Source: Mycobacterium sp. ITM-2016-00316
Lineage (GTDB): Bacteria; Actinomycetota; Actinomycetes; Mycobacteriales; Mycobacteriaceae
Direction of reading: 5' to 3'
Assembly: GCF_002968335.2 (NCBI RefSeq)
Contig: NZ_CP134398.1
Coordinates: 3,162,001-3,226,000, forward strand
DNA length: 64,000 bases
Made by a program: the position numbers and the translations under genes. The first letter of the stretch is position 1; every line of letters starts with the position of its first letter. The notes below the pieces were generated by a model. That model was not told where the DNA came from. It was given only the letters and a program-made list of their open reading frames with translations, and did not search any database. This document shows, piece by piece, positions 34,395-42,816 of this stretch.

Positions 34395-35474
34395 GTGATA
34401 CTCACTGACGAACGGCGAATGGAGCTCTCGGAGATCCTGCGTCCCGCGTCGCCGCCGCGCGAGGTCGACAACGTCTATACCGATGACCAGCGCGACCGCC
34501 TGCTGGAGGTGGTGCGCAGGGATGCACCGTGGAATCTCATCATCGCCCAGCACTTTTCGTCGCCCGAAGAACTGATTGCCACCATGAGCGGCAAGTTCCC
34601 CGAAGGGTTCACCCCCACCCTGGATCTGTTCCTGACACCGACGTTCCGCGGTTTTCTCGCCAACTACGGCACCGTGCTCTATCCCGAGCTCCACGACTGC
34701 TTCTACAACGCGGGGTTTCTCGAGCAGGCCAAATCGTACTGGGGGGCGGAATACGCCAAACCCCAAATGATGCTGTTCAACATCAATGGCCCGTGCGCGA
34801 ATCGCGACCCCGGCCACCTGGACTCCCCCAGCTTCCGCGGTGTGCGCTACGAGAACGCACCCACCTGGCTGGTCAGCGTGATGGGGAAATCGGGCCTGTT
34901 CCAGGACTATCTGATCAAGATGGCTCAGGTCATCACCTGGTTCTCGCACGACGAGGGCAGCGGGTTCACCTACTGGCCCGATGGCCCGCTCAAGCATCCG
35001 CGGCGCCTTGTCCCACCGGTCTACAACCGCGGTGTCGTGGTGCAGAACGAAATGCTGATGCACCGGGGCGAAGCCAACGGACCTATCGAGCAGCAGGTCC
35101 CCGCCGGCCTGGACTTCCACACCGTCTTCGCCGGTGACCCGGATTCGCGCGACCACTGGGTGCTTCGCACCGACGACAAGATCATCGCGCGTCATCACAC
35201 CGACGAACTCCGCTTCCTGGTCCACTGGTCGGCGGAAGTCTTCCAGGACTATGACGAGCTGAAGAAGAACATGGACCACAGCGATGATCTGACCATCGAC
35301 AAGGCGATCGACATGATGGTCGATGACTTGGGCAAGAAGGGCGTCAAAATCGACATCCCCAGCGCTCCCTTGCACGACGCCGCCTTCATCGGCGCGTTGA
35401 ATGCGGGCTACGACCTCGGTGGGCCCGCGATCTACCCGCAGGAAGCCCCGGTGAGCGCCTTCCAGTTCAGCTGA
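34395..35474 (+). CDS. Unrecognised protein with an HxD...H pattern, possibly Fe(II)/2-oxoglutarate oxygenase-like
   Basis: About 359 residues follow GTG 34395, chosen because AGGAG lies five bases upstream; the GTG at 34389 overlaps that site. I do not recognise the family with confidence. H141-L-D143 and, about 80 residues on, M-H223-R-G-E-A-N resemble the facial triad and the H-R-x-x-A-N end of phytanoyl-CoA-type dioxygenases. A hydroxylase on a steroid is therefore possible. It is a single-gene unit ended by a strong terminator. Confidence 0.5.
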   Translation: MILTDERRMELSEILRPASPPREVDNVYTDDQRDRLLEVVRRDAPWNLIIAQHFSSPEELIATMSGKFPEGFTPTLDLFLTPTFRGFLANYGTVLYPELHDCFYNAGFLEQAKSYWGAEYAKPQMMLFNINGPCANRDPGHLDSPSFRGVRYENAPTWLVSVMGKSGLFQDYLIKMAQVITWFSHDEGSGFTYWPDGPLKHPRRLVPPVYNRGVVVQNEMLMHRGEANGPIEQQVPAGLDFHTVFAGDPDSRDHWVLRTDDKIIARHHTDELRFLVHWSAEVFQDYDELKKNMDHSDDLTIDKAIDMMVDDLGKKGVKIDIPSAPLHDAAFIGALNAGYDLGGPAIYPQEAPVSAFQFS

Positions 35475-35498
35475 GCATCGGCGACAGTCCGTCGATAC

Positions 35499-35528
35499 GG
35501 CCCCGGGTTCCGAAAGGTACCCGGGGCC
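35499..35528 (+). terminator. Intrinsic terminator after the 34395 gene
   Basis: GGCCCCGGGT pairs perfectly with ACCCGGGGCC. The inner loop closes, after one T-T mismatch, with CC/GG around a GAAA tetraloop. A TTTT run follows at 35533-35536. It starts 24 nt after the stop codon and insulates the gene from the kshA side. Confidence 0.8.
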
Positions 35529-35605
35529 GGCGCTTTTCATGATCGGCTGCGGTAGGAACGCCCAGGCGGGAGAGCAGATGGGTGAATCAGCGACCCGCCG
35601 CGGCG

Positions 35606-35884
35606 CTAGGCTTCGCCGAAGACGGACAACAAGCCTTGCTGAACGGCGGATTCGATCGAGTCACGCAGTTCCGGGCACCCCTGCAGGAAATGGGTCCGCG
35701 CACGAATTCCGGCGGTATCGGCAATCTCGTCGCGTCGCATGCATTGCCTCATGGAGTCCGCGTCCCACTGCACGCTGGTCTGCTCCCAGCTGCTCTTTCG
35801 AGCCAGGACCCGCGCCCCGCACGACCCGCAGGCCACCGGCATCATCGGTGCGTCATTCAGCCTGTTGTCGGGGCGCACGGTCAT
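35606..35884 (-). CDS. Small Cys-containing protein coupled to kshA
   Basis: The ATG at 35884 overlaps the kshA stop (ATGA), and 92 residues follow. It has C-G-S-C-G-A near residue 20 and two later cysteines (R-Q-C-M and Q-G-C-P), a possible four-cysteine metal site. No known domain is recognised. Its tight coupling to the Rieske oxygenase suggests a maturation or electron-transfer partner, or a regulator of KshA. A small gene also lies beside kshA in M. tuberculosis, as recalled (Rv3526/Rv3527 region); homology is not shown. Confidence 0.6.
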   Translation of the reverse strand: MTVRPDNRLNDAPMMPVACGSCGARVLARKSSWEQTSVQWDADSMRQCMRRDEIADTAGIRARTHFLQGCPELRDSIESAVQQGLLSVFGEA

Positions 35885-37047
35885 GTCGTCATGCCCACCA
35901 GTCGCGGCTTGCGATTCGCCGCGAGGTTGGCCTCGACCTCTTTCATCCACGCTTCCCGTGGCCGGGTCGTATCGATCTCGAATTCGAATCGGTCCACCAT
36001 GTCCGGCGTGACGTCGGCGACGTCGACGTAGAACTGCTCGTACCATCGACGCAACTGGTAAACCGGGCCGTCCTCTTCACACAGCAACGGGTTGTCGATC
36101 CGTGCTTTGCGTCGCCAGATGGTCACATCCTGTTCGAAACCCATCTTCACGAAGTCGCCAAGGGCCACGGCCATGTGCATCGCAACATCCTCTGGCACCT
36201 GCTCCGACTTCTCCACGGTGATTCCGTATTGCAGAACAAAGGAATTCTCGTCGATCGGGTAGTGGCAGTTCAGCAGTACCGTGCGTTGATCGCCATGGTC
36301 GTAGTGGTAGGTGAGGTCGTCGATCATGAACGACGGCCCGTGGTAGGAGGCCACCGACGTGGTGCCGTTGATCTTTGCTCCCTCACCGGACCCGAGATCC
36401 GGGCGCCCGACGCTCTTGTAGTACTGCGTCGCGGTGTGACCTTCGAAGATGTTCTTGAAACCGGTCGGCAAGCCGCCGTGAATATAGAAAAAGTGCGCCA
36501 TATCGACGACATTGTCGATGATTTCGCGACAATTCGTGTTGACGGTCGTGGTGTACCAGTGCCAATCGGTCCACGTGTCGCCGCCCACCCCTTCGATGCG
36601 CGGAATCGTCACATCGGCCGGCGGCGCCTTCTTCTCCGGGTCGTTCCACACGAAAAGCATGCCGTCCTGCTCCATGGTCGGCCATGTCGCGGTGCGAGCG
36701 AGCTTGGGGACCCGGCGGCTGTACGGAATCTGCTTGCAACGACCGTCACCGCCCCAACGCCAATCGTGGAAGGGGCAAGCGATCTCATTGCCTTTGACCT
36801 CTCCGTCGGAGAGATCCCCGCCCATGTGTCGGCAGAAGGCGTCGAGCACATTGATCGCACCGTCCTCACCGCGGAAAGCCACCAGCTTGCCGCCGAATGC
36901 GTTGATCGCGTGCGGCTTTCCGTCGCCGAGATCTCGGAGCAGGCCCAGGCAATGCCAGCCTCGCGCGAACCGAGTGGGCGCGGCCTGAGCCTCGATCTGA
37001 CGAACCTCTCCGACGCCGTCGGGCTGCAACGATGTCATTTGGGTCAT
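35881..37047 (-). CDS. kshA: 3-ketosteroid 9-alpha-hydroxylase, Rieske oxygenase
   Basis: The 388-residue oxygenase has a Rieske 2Fe-2S site C72-x-H74 and C91-x2-H94, and a mononuclear iron site with H185 and H190 in D-M-A-H-F-F-Y-I-H plus N179/D182. It hydroxylates C9 of AD or ADD-type steroids; with KstD this opens ring B. ATG 37047 is used; ATG 37038 is an alternative with GAGG eight bases upstream. It is divergent from kstD, sharing a 125-nt promoter space, and is coupled to a small downstream gene. Confidence 0.92.
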   Translation of the reverse strand: MTQMTSLQPDGVGEVRQIEAQAAPTRFARGWHCLGLLRDLGDGKPHAINAFGGKLVAFRGEDGAINVLDAFCRHMGGDLSDGEVKGNEIACPFHDWRWGGDGRCKQIPYSRRVPKLARTATWPTMEQDGMLFVWNDPEKKAPPADVTIPRIEGVGGDTWTDWHWYTTTVNTNCREIIDNVVDMAHFFYIHGGLPTGFKNIFEGHTATQYYKSVGRPDLGSGEGAKINGTTSVASYHGPSFMIDDLTYHYDHGDQRTVLLNCHYPIDENSFVLQYGITVEKSEQVPEDVAMHMAVALGDFVKMGFEQDVTIWRRKARIDNPLLCEEDGPVYQLRRWYEQFYVDVADVTPDMVDRFEFEIDTTRPREAWMKEVEANLAANRKPRLVGMTT

Positions 37048-37117
37048 CCTCGCTGTTCAGTGATTGCAGGTACGGTTCCGTTGTAACACCGTCACACTCA
37101 CGGATGGGTCCGGTGTT

Positions 37118-37128
37118 CCACTCACCGG
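37118..37128. promoter_or_regulatory. Recurring palindrome shared by kshA and kstD
   Basis: CCACTCACCGG is a full consensus match. It ends 44 nt before the kstD GTG, with CACAAT ending 6 nt before that GTG. Read on the minus strand it is 10 of 11. There it places the kshA start near 37073, just past a TACAAC box, leaving a leader of 26-35 nt. Confidence 0.55.
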
Positions 37129-37172
37129 GCATGCCGGCGGCGTATCGGCACAGTGATGCCCACAATCGACGG

Positions 37173-38852
37173 GTGACCGATCAACAGAACATCACCGTCG
37201 ATTTTCTCGTCGTCGGCTCTGGAACCGGTATGGCGTCAGCCCTGACCGCCCACGAGTTGGGTCTCTCGACGTTGATCGTCGAGAAGACCGCCTACGTGGG
37301 TGGCTCGACCGCGCGTTCTGGTGGCGCATTCTGGATGCCGGCCAACCCCATTCTTCGCGAAGCGGGCTCCACAGACACCCTCGACGCGGGGCGCACCTAT
37401 CTCGATTCGGTAGTGGGTAGCACCGCGCCATCGGACCGCGCCCATGCGTTCGTTGAACACGGGGCCGCGACAGTCGAGATGTTGCGCCGCACCACTCCGA
37501 TGAAATTTCAATGGGCCAAGGGATATTCGGACTATCACCCGGAGAAACCGGGCGGCAGCGCCGTCGGACGCACCTGCGAGTGCCGCCCGTTCAACACCGC
37601 TGTGCTGGGGCCCGAACTGACCCGACTTCGCCCCGGTGTCATGAAGTCGTCGTTCCCCATGCCGGTCACCGGTGCCGACTACCGCTGGCTGAACCTCGTG
37701 GCACGGGCCCCACGAAAAGCTCTGCCGCGCATCATGCTGCGGGCCTTCCAAGGCATCGGCGGGTTGGCGCTGCGCAGACGCTACGCGGCGGGTGGCCAGG
37801 CTCTCGCGGCCGGCATGTTCGCCGGAGTTCTGCGGGCCGGCATTCCGGTGTGGACCGAGTCGCCTGTCACCGAACTGATCATCGACGGGGATCGGGTCAC
37901 CGGAGCTGTGGTGTCCAGAGAAGGCACGGAGGTCCGGATCAACGCCAGGCGCGGTGTCGTGCTGGCCGCAGGCGGATTCGATCACCTCATGGCGTGGCGG
38001 CACAAGTTTCAGTCCGAGAGGCTGGGCGAGCACGCGAGTCTGGGCGCCGAGGGGAACACCGGCGATGCGATTCGCCTGGCCCAGGACACCTGCCGAGCCG
38101 GAACCGGCCTGATGGATCAGGCCTGGTGGTTTCCGGCCTTTGCTCCCCTACCCGGCGGCGAGCCGACGGTGATGCTCGCCGAGCGTTCACTGCCAGGATG
38201 CCTACTCGTGGATCAGTCCGGCCGACGATTCGTCAACGAAGCGATCGACTACATGTCGTTCGGCCAGAAGGTGCACGAACGTGAGCAGGCGGGCGATCCC
38301 ATCGACGTCATGTGGATGATTTTCGATCAGCGATACCGCAACAGCTATCTGCTTGCCGCGGAACTGTTTCCCCGGATGCCTATTCCCAAGGCCTGGTACG
38401 ACGCGGGCATCGCGCACCGCGCCGAGAACCTGTCGGCACTGGCCCGCGCCATCGACGTCGACCCGACAGCCTTGGGCGCGACGATGGATCGATTCAACAT
38501 GCAGGCGGGCACGGGAGTGGACGGCGATTTCGGGCGTGGCGCAAGCGCCTACGATCGCTACTACGGTGATCCGACGATCGCACCGAACCCGAATCTGCGC
38601 CCGTTGGACGACGGGCCCTACTATGCCGTCAAGGTCGTCTTGAGCGATCTGGGCACGTGCGGCGGTTTACGCGCGGACACCCGGGGCAGAGTGCTGCGCG
38701 AAGATGGATCGGTGATCGAAGGCCTGTATGCGATCGGCAATACGGCCGCCAATTCCTTCGGCGCCAGCTACCCGGGTGCGGGTGCGACGATCGGGCAGGG
38801 CCTGGTGTACGGCTACATCGCCGCGCGCCACGCGGCAGGTCTGCTCGCCTGA
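37173..38852 (+). CDS. kstD: 3-ketosteroid delta-1-dehydrogenase (KstD family)
   Basis: The GTG at 37173 is chosen from promoter distance and fit to the family start; ATG 37132 is an upstream alternative. The 559-residue flavoprotein has G-S-G-T-G-M near residues 15-20, G-G-S-T-A-R-S-G-G-A and the C-terminal S-Y-P-G-A-G-A-T-I-G, where KstD carries an active-site tyrosine and glycine. It introduces the C1-C2 double bond of 3-ketosteroids. It is paired divergently with kshA, its functional partner in ring-B opening. Confidence 0.85.
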   Translation: MTDQQNITVDFLVVGSGTGMASALTAHELGLSTLIVEKTAYVGGSTARSGGAFWMPANPILREAGSTDTLDAGRTYLDSVVGSTAPSDRAHAFVEHGAATVEMLRRTTPMKFQWAKGYSDYHPEKPGGSAVGRTCECRPFNTAVLGPELTRLRPGVMKSSFPMPVTGADYRWLNLVARAPRKALPRIMLRAFQGIGGLALRRRYAAGGQALAAGMFAGVLRAGIPVWTESPVTELIIDGDRVTGAVVSREGTEVRINARRGVVLAAGGFDHLMAWRHKFQSERLGEHASLGAEGNTGDAIRLAQDTCRAGTGLMDQAWWFPAFAPLPGGEPTVMLAERSLPGCLLVDQSGRRFVNEAIDYMSFGQKVHEREQAGDPIDVMWMIFDQRYRNSYLLAAELFPRMPIPKAWYDAGIAHRAENLSALARAIDVDPTALGATMDRFNMQAGTGVDGDFGRGASAYDRYYGDPTIAPNPNLRPLDDGPYYAVKVVLSDLGTCGGLRADTRGRVLREDGSVIEGLYAIGNTAANSFGASYPGAGATIGQGLVYGYIAARHAAGLLA

Positions 38853-38870
38853 GCCGCCCCGAACACCTGC

Positions 38871-39566
38871 TCAGTCCGTCGCATCCCCGGTTTCGGGGCC
38901 GCCGTCGGCATTCTCTGCCGCGATGCGACGCTCGACCTCATACCAGTACTCGCGCACCGGGAACTGCACGCCTTCTGGTCCGTTCACGCCGAACGTCTCC
39001 TCGGCGGCATCCAGATCCTTGATGATCTGCGCCGCCAGTTCGCGTTCGGCGGCGTAGTACTGCTCTGACCACTTCAGCGCCAGTCGTGCGTAGGACCACG
39101 CGGGTTGCTCGCTGGTCCAGCGCACCTCGGTGGCCGCGGCCTGCTGTAACTGTTCGGCGTATGCCGCGTGCTCGGTCAAGATCTCTCGCAGCCGTCCGGG
39201 GTTGAGCAGATGGCCGAGCATCACCCTCAGCATCGGATTGTGCTTGAGTGTCGGGGGTTCGACCGGCTCTTCGTTGACCCAGCGGGTGACAGCCACCAAC
39301 CCGGCATCGGTGATCCGGTACATCCGGCGGCTGCGGATGCCTGCATCGACCCGTGAGCTCAGTAGACCGAGTTTTTCCAACCGTTTGAGTTCCGAATAGA
39401 TCTGGCTGTACGCCGGACTCGAATAGAAGAACCGAATCGCCCAGTTGATCCACTTTTTGATGTCGTATCCGGACAGTTCGGCACCGCCGGAGAGCATCCC
39501 GAGTAGTGCCCACCCGGTGGGCGACACATTCAACCCGCGAGGTCCGGTTCCGACATCGTCTGTCAC
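38871..39566 (-). CDS. PadR-family transcriptional regulator
   Basis: The GTG at 39566 gives 231 residues. The N-terminal winged HTH starts A-L-L-G-M-L-S-G-G and contains Y-S-Q-I-Y-S-E-L-K-R-L-E-K-L-G. The C-terminal half is the helical Vir-type dimerisation domain. TAACCT ends 6 nt before the GTG, a leaderless arrangement, and the recurring palindrome ends 43 nt upstream. The gene is divergent from hsaB. Since its own promoter carries the shared site, it is a candidate regulator of the island. Confidence 0.85.
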   Translation of the reverse strand: MTDDVGTGPRGLNVSPTGWALLGMLSGGAELSGYDIKKWINWAIRFFYSSPAYSQIYSELKRLEKLGLLSSRVDAGIRSRRMYRITDAGLVAVTRWVNEEPVEPPTLKHNPMLRVMLGHLLNPGRLREILTEHAAYAEQLQQAAATEVRWTSEQPAWSYARLALKWSEQYYAAERELAAQIIKDLDAAEETFGVNGPEGVQFPVREYWYEVERRIAAENADGGPETGDATD

Positions 39567-39596
39567 CCGCCAAGGTTAACAATGCGAACTACCGGC

Positions 39597-39620
39597 AGCG
39601 GTGCAAGCACCGCTCACCGG
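39597..39620. promoter_or_regulatory. Overlapping palindromes between padR and hsaB
   Basis: AGCGGTG-CAAG-CACCGCT (39597-39614) is a perfect 7-bp inverted repeat. It overlaps a full copy of the recurring motif, CCGCTCACCGG (39610-39620). The motif ends 43 nt before the padR GTG. On the plus strand 45 nt leads to about 39666, just past GACAGT (39654-39659), fitting an hsaB leader with a ribosome site. Confidence 0.55.
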
Positions 39621-39697
39621 GAGAACGCGTTGCCTCGGTCGGCACGGGAAGTGGACAGTAGCGGAAGTCTGGTCGACCACGAATGCAGAGGAGCCGT

Positions 39698-40225
39698 ATG
39701 ACCGAGGAGTTGACCGCGTCCCGTCGCGGTGGCGCGATCACGCCGCAGTCGTCCGAGATGCGCCGCGTGCTGGGCCACTTCTGCACCGGCATAGCGGTGA
39801 TCAGCGCGCATGACGGTATCCGACCGATCGGCTTCACCTGTCAATCGGTCACCTCGGTCTCGCTCGACCCGCCCTACATCTCGTTCTGCCCCTCGAGTTC
39901 GTCGACCAGTTGGCCGCTGATCCGCGACGTCGGGACCGTGTGCGTCAACGTCCTTGCCGCCGGCCAGAAGGACATGTGTGCGCGGTTTGCGGCCCGCGTC
40001 GAAGACAGGTTCGCCGGCGTCGACTGGCGTCCGGGCGCCAACGGCGCCCCCACCTTGGAGGGGACCCTGGCCTCGGTCGAGGCGGATATCGAGTTCGAGC
40101 ACACCGCAGGAGACCATTCGATCGTCGTCGCCCGGGTGACGGGACTGCGGGCAGCTCCCGATCGCGAACCCCTGCTGTTCTACCGCGGCGCCTACGGCGG
40201 GTTCGACGGAGCAGCTCATGCCTGA
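39698..40225 (+). CDS. hsaB: Flavin reductase partner of HsaA
   Basis: The 175-residue flavin reductase has the split-barrel HpaC-like fold. Its landmarks are the N-terminal L-G-H-F-C-T-G-I-A-V-I-S, the central T-C-Q-S-V-T-S-V-S-L-D-P-P and the C-terminal H-S-I-V-V-A-R-V. HsaB supplies reduced flavin to HsaA. ATG 39698 has GAGGAG five bases upstream. Here hsaB is far from hsaA and instead heads an operon with a second KstD-like gene, which overlaps it by 8 nt. Confidence 0.88.
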   Translation: MTEELTASRRGGAITPQSSEMRRVLGHFCTGIAVISAHDGIRPIGFTCQSVTSVSLDPPYISFCPSSSSTSWPLIRDVGTVCVNVLAAGQKDMCARFAARVEDRFAGVDWRPGANGAPTLEGTLASVEADIEFEHTAGDHSIVVARVTGLRAAPDREPLLFYRGAYGGFDGAAHA

Positions 40226-41765
40226 CGTGGACGCCGCATTTGACGTGGTGGTCGCCGGAACCGGCGGCGGTCTGGCCGGCGCATACACCGCCGGCCGGGA
40301 GGGACTTTCGGTGCTTGTCGTCGAAGCCACCGACAAGTTCGGCGGAACCACGGCGTATTCGGGCGGCGGAGGCATGTGGTACCCGTGCAACCCCGTGCTG
40401 ACACGGGCGGGAAGCGACGACACGATGGAGGCGGCGCTCAGCTACTTCCACTCGGTCGTGGGTGACCGAACGCCCCGCGCGCTACAGGACACCTATGTTC
40501 GGGGTGGTTCTTCGTTCATCGAATACCTGGAGCGGGATGCCGGGTTCGCGTTCACCGCGTTCCCCTGGCCGGATTACTACGGTTCGGCACCCGGCGCTCG
40601 TCACGACGGAAACCGCCATATCGTCCCGCTTCCGCTGCCGGACGCCGACCTCGGCCGCTACGCGGGAACAGTGCGCGGGCCCCTGGACACCGAACGGCTT
40701 GGCACACCGGCTCCCGATCTGCTCGTCGGTGGTCGCGCCTTGATCGGCAGATTCCTCGCCGCGCTCGACAAGTTGCCCACCGTCACATGCTGGCGCAACA
40801 CCCCGCTGCTGGAGCTGATCATGGCGGACGGAAACGTCATCGGCGCGGTGGTCGATCACGACGGTGCCACGGTGCGCGTACAGGCACGCCGCGGTGTCCT
40901 GCTGGCCAGCGGCGGTTTCGAGCAGAACGCCGCCATGCGCACCGAATACGGCGTGCCCGGTGATGCTCACGACACGATGGGCGCACCGGGCAACACCGGG
41001 AGAGCCCACCGCGCGGCCATCGCCGCGGGAGCCGACTTCGACCTGATGGACCAGGCGTGGTGGTCCCCGGGGATGACACACCCCGACGGCCGATCCGCAT
41101 TCGCGCTCTGGTTCACCGGCGGCATCTTCATCAATCAGGACGGCCGCCGATTCGTCAACGAATCGGCACCCTACGACCGTTTGGGCCGTGATGTGATCCG
41201 CCAGATCGACGAGGGCAGCTCCACATTGCCGTTCTGGATGGTGTATGACAACCGGGCCGGTGACGTCCCACCGGTCAACGCCACAAACGTGTCCATGGTC
41301 GATTCGGGGCAGTACCGCAACGCCGGTCTCTGGCACACCGCGAACACCATCGCCGAGCTGGCGGGCGAAATCGGGGCGCCGGCAGCAGAATTGGAAGCTA
41401 CCGTCGAACGGTTCAACAGATTCGCTGCATCAGGTGTCGACGAGGACTTCGGCCGCGGCGACGAGGCCTACGACCGGGTGTTCACCGACGGCCAGTCACC
41501 GCTGGTTCCCATCGATACCCCGCCGTATCACGCTGCTGCCTTCGGCCTTTCGGATCTGGGGACCAAGGGCGGACTTCGCACAGACACCCACGCTCGGGTG
41601 TTGAGCCCCGACGGTGCACCGATCGCCGGGCTGTACGCCGCGGGTAACACCATGGCAGCGGTCTCGGGCACCACGTATCCCGGTGGCGGCAACCCCATCG
41701 GGGCCTCGATGCTGTTCAGCCACCTCGCGGCGCTGGACATGGCTGCCAGGGAAGCCGTCCGGTGA
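40218..41765 (+). CDS. Second KstD-family ketosteroid dehydrogenase
   Basis: The 515-residue flavoprotein has G-T-G-G-G-L near residues 14-19, F-G-G-T-T-A-Y-S-G-G-G near 45 and the C-terminal T-Y-P-G-G-G-N-P-I-G. The end motif differs from the 37173 protein (A-G-A-T replaced by G-G-N-P), so the two KstDs probably prefer different substrates. It overlaps hsaB by 8 nt and the thioesterase by 4 nt. A delta-4 dehydrogenase role is the alternative. Confidence 0.82.
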   Translation: MPDVDAAFDVVVAGTGGGLAGAYTAGREGLSVLVVEATDKFGGTTAYSGGGGMWYPCNPVLTRAGSDDTMEAALSYFHSVVGDRTPRALQDTYVRGGSSFIEYLERDAGFAFTAFPWPDYYGSAPGARHDGNRHIVPLPLPDADLGRYAGTVRGPLDTERLGTPAPDLLVGGRALIGRFLAALDKLPTVTCWRNTPLLELIMADGNVIGAVVDHDGATVRVQARRGVLLASGGFEQNAAMRTEYGVPGDAHDTMGAPGNTGRAHRAAIAAGADFDLMDQAWWSPGMTHPDGRSAFALWFTGGIFINQDGRRFVNESAPYDRLGRDVIRQIDEGSSTLPFWMVYDNRAGDVPPVNATNVSMVDSGQYRNAGLWHTANTIAELAGEIGAPAAELEATVERFNRFAASGVDEDFGRGDEAYDRVFTDGQSPLVPIDTPPYHAAAFGLSDLGTKGGLRTDTHARVLSPDGAPIAGLYAAGNTMAAVSGTTYPGGGNPIGASMLFSHLAALDMAAREAVR

Positions 41766-42373
41766 ACCAGCCGGTCGATGCCGACGAAGCTCGCCACCTC
41801 GAAAGCCTGTATTCCCCGCTCACGCAATCCGTGCGCAACCTCATCGACCTCGTCATCCGCAGCGAGGCCGATGACGAGAATGTCAGACAGGCGCACGACT
41901 TGATCGAACAGGCAGCGCACCTTTTGGGCTCACAGGTCGATTCCGAACCGTTCGGTGTGCGCACCACCACCGATGGCGGCATCCTCACCTGGGGGAATGT
42001 GGCGATCGGTATGCGAAACGCAATAGCTCCCCCGTTGCAGGTGGTACATGGGGAGGACGGCAGTGCCGCAGCCGATGTGACACTGGGGGCGCCCTATGAG
42101 GGACCGCCCGGCCACGTGCATGGCGGAGTATGCGCGCTGCTCTTGGACCACATACTCGGCGCTACCGCGCACCGTCCAGGCAAGCCTGCGTTCACCGGGA
42201 CACTGACATTGCGCTACGTGGCGCCCACCCGACTCGGCGATCTTCGGGTGAATGCGTGGGTAGAGAGTGAAAGCGAATCGAAAACCATTGCCGTCGGCCA
42301 GATCACCGACCCCGACGGGGTTGTGACAGTCCAGGCCGAAGGCATATTCATCAGACCGAGAGGGAAGTCATGA
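41762..42373 (+). CDS. Hotdog-fold thioesterase (PaaI-like)
   Basis: The GTG at 41762 overlaps the KstD stop. The 203-residue protein has a helical N-terminus of about 70 residues and then a hotdog domain with G-P-P-G-H-V-H-G-G-V, the PaaI-type active-site loop, and L-R-Y-V-A-P-T. It hydrolyses a CoA thioester, perhaps releasing CoA from stalled steroid-CoA intermediates. It is translationally coupled to the DUF35 gene. Confidence 0.78.
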   Translation: MNQPVDADEARHLESLYSPLTQSVRNLIDLVIRSEADDENVRQAHDLIEQAAHLLGSQVDSEPFGVRTTTDGGILTWGNVAIGMRNAIAPPLQVVHGEDGSAAADVTLGAPYEGPPGHVHGGVCALLLDHILGATAHRPGKPAFTGTLTLRYVAPTRLGDLRVNAWVESESESKTIAVGQITDPDGVVTVQAEGIFIRPRGKS

Positions 42374-42816
42374 CCGTTGAGACACCACCACCCACAGAGC
42401 CCGGGTTCGAGGGGTGGTTCGCCACCGATGACGACGGCGACACCCATCTGATCGGCGGCAAGTGCACCGCGTGTGCCACCTATGTCTTCCCGCCCCGGGA
42501 AACCAACTGCCCCAACCCGGCCTGTGACAGCGACACCCTCGCGTTGGTCCCCCTCTCACGACGCGGCACCGTGTGGAGCTACACCGAAAACCGCTACGCC
42601 CCACCCCCGCCCTACCCCTCACCAGAGCCCTTCGAACCCTTCGCCGTCGCCGCCGTGCAACTGGCCGACGAGGGCCTCATCGTGCTCGGCAAAGTCGTCG
42701 AAGGCACCCTGGCCGCCGACCTGACCGTCGGCATGGAAATGGAACTGACCACCATGGCCCTCTACACCGACGACGCCGGCGTCATCCGCACCACCCACGC
42801 CTGGAGGATCCCCTGA
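42370..42816 (+). CDS. DUF35 (zinc-ribbon plus OB-fold) partner of the thiolase-like protein
   Basis: The 148-residue protein has an N-terminal rubredoxin-like ribbon (G-G-K-C-T-A-C and N-C-P-N-P-A-C) followed by an OB-fold beginning G-T-V-W-S-Y-T. DUF35 proteins bind SCP2-type thiolase-like proteins and acyl-CoA. In mycobacterial cholesterol breakdown a DUF35 domain and Ltp2 form a retro-aldolase that removes the last side-chain carbons. Its stop overlaps the next gene's ATG (TGATG). No MaoC-type hydratase is fused or adjacent. Confidence 0.82.
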   Translation: MTVETPPPTEPGFEGWFATDDDGDTHLIGGKCTACATYVFPPRETNCPNPACDSDTLALVPLSRRGTVWSYTENRYAPPPPYPSPEPFEPFAVAAVQLADEGLIVLGKVVEGTLAADLTVGMEMELTTMALYTDDAGVIRTTHAWRIP

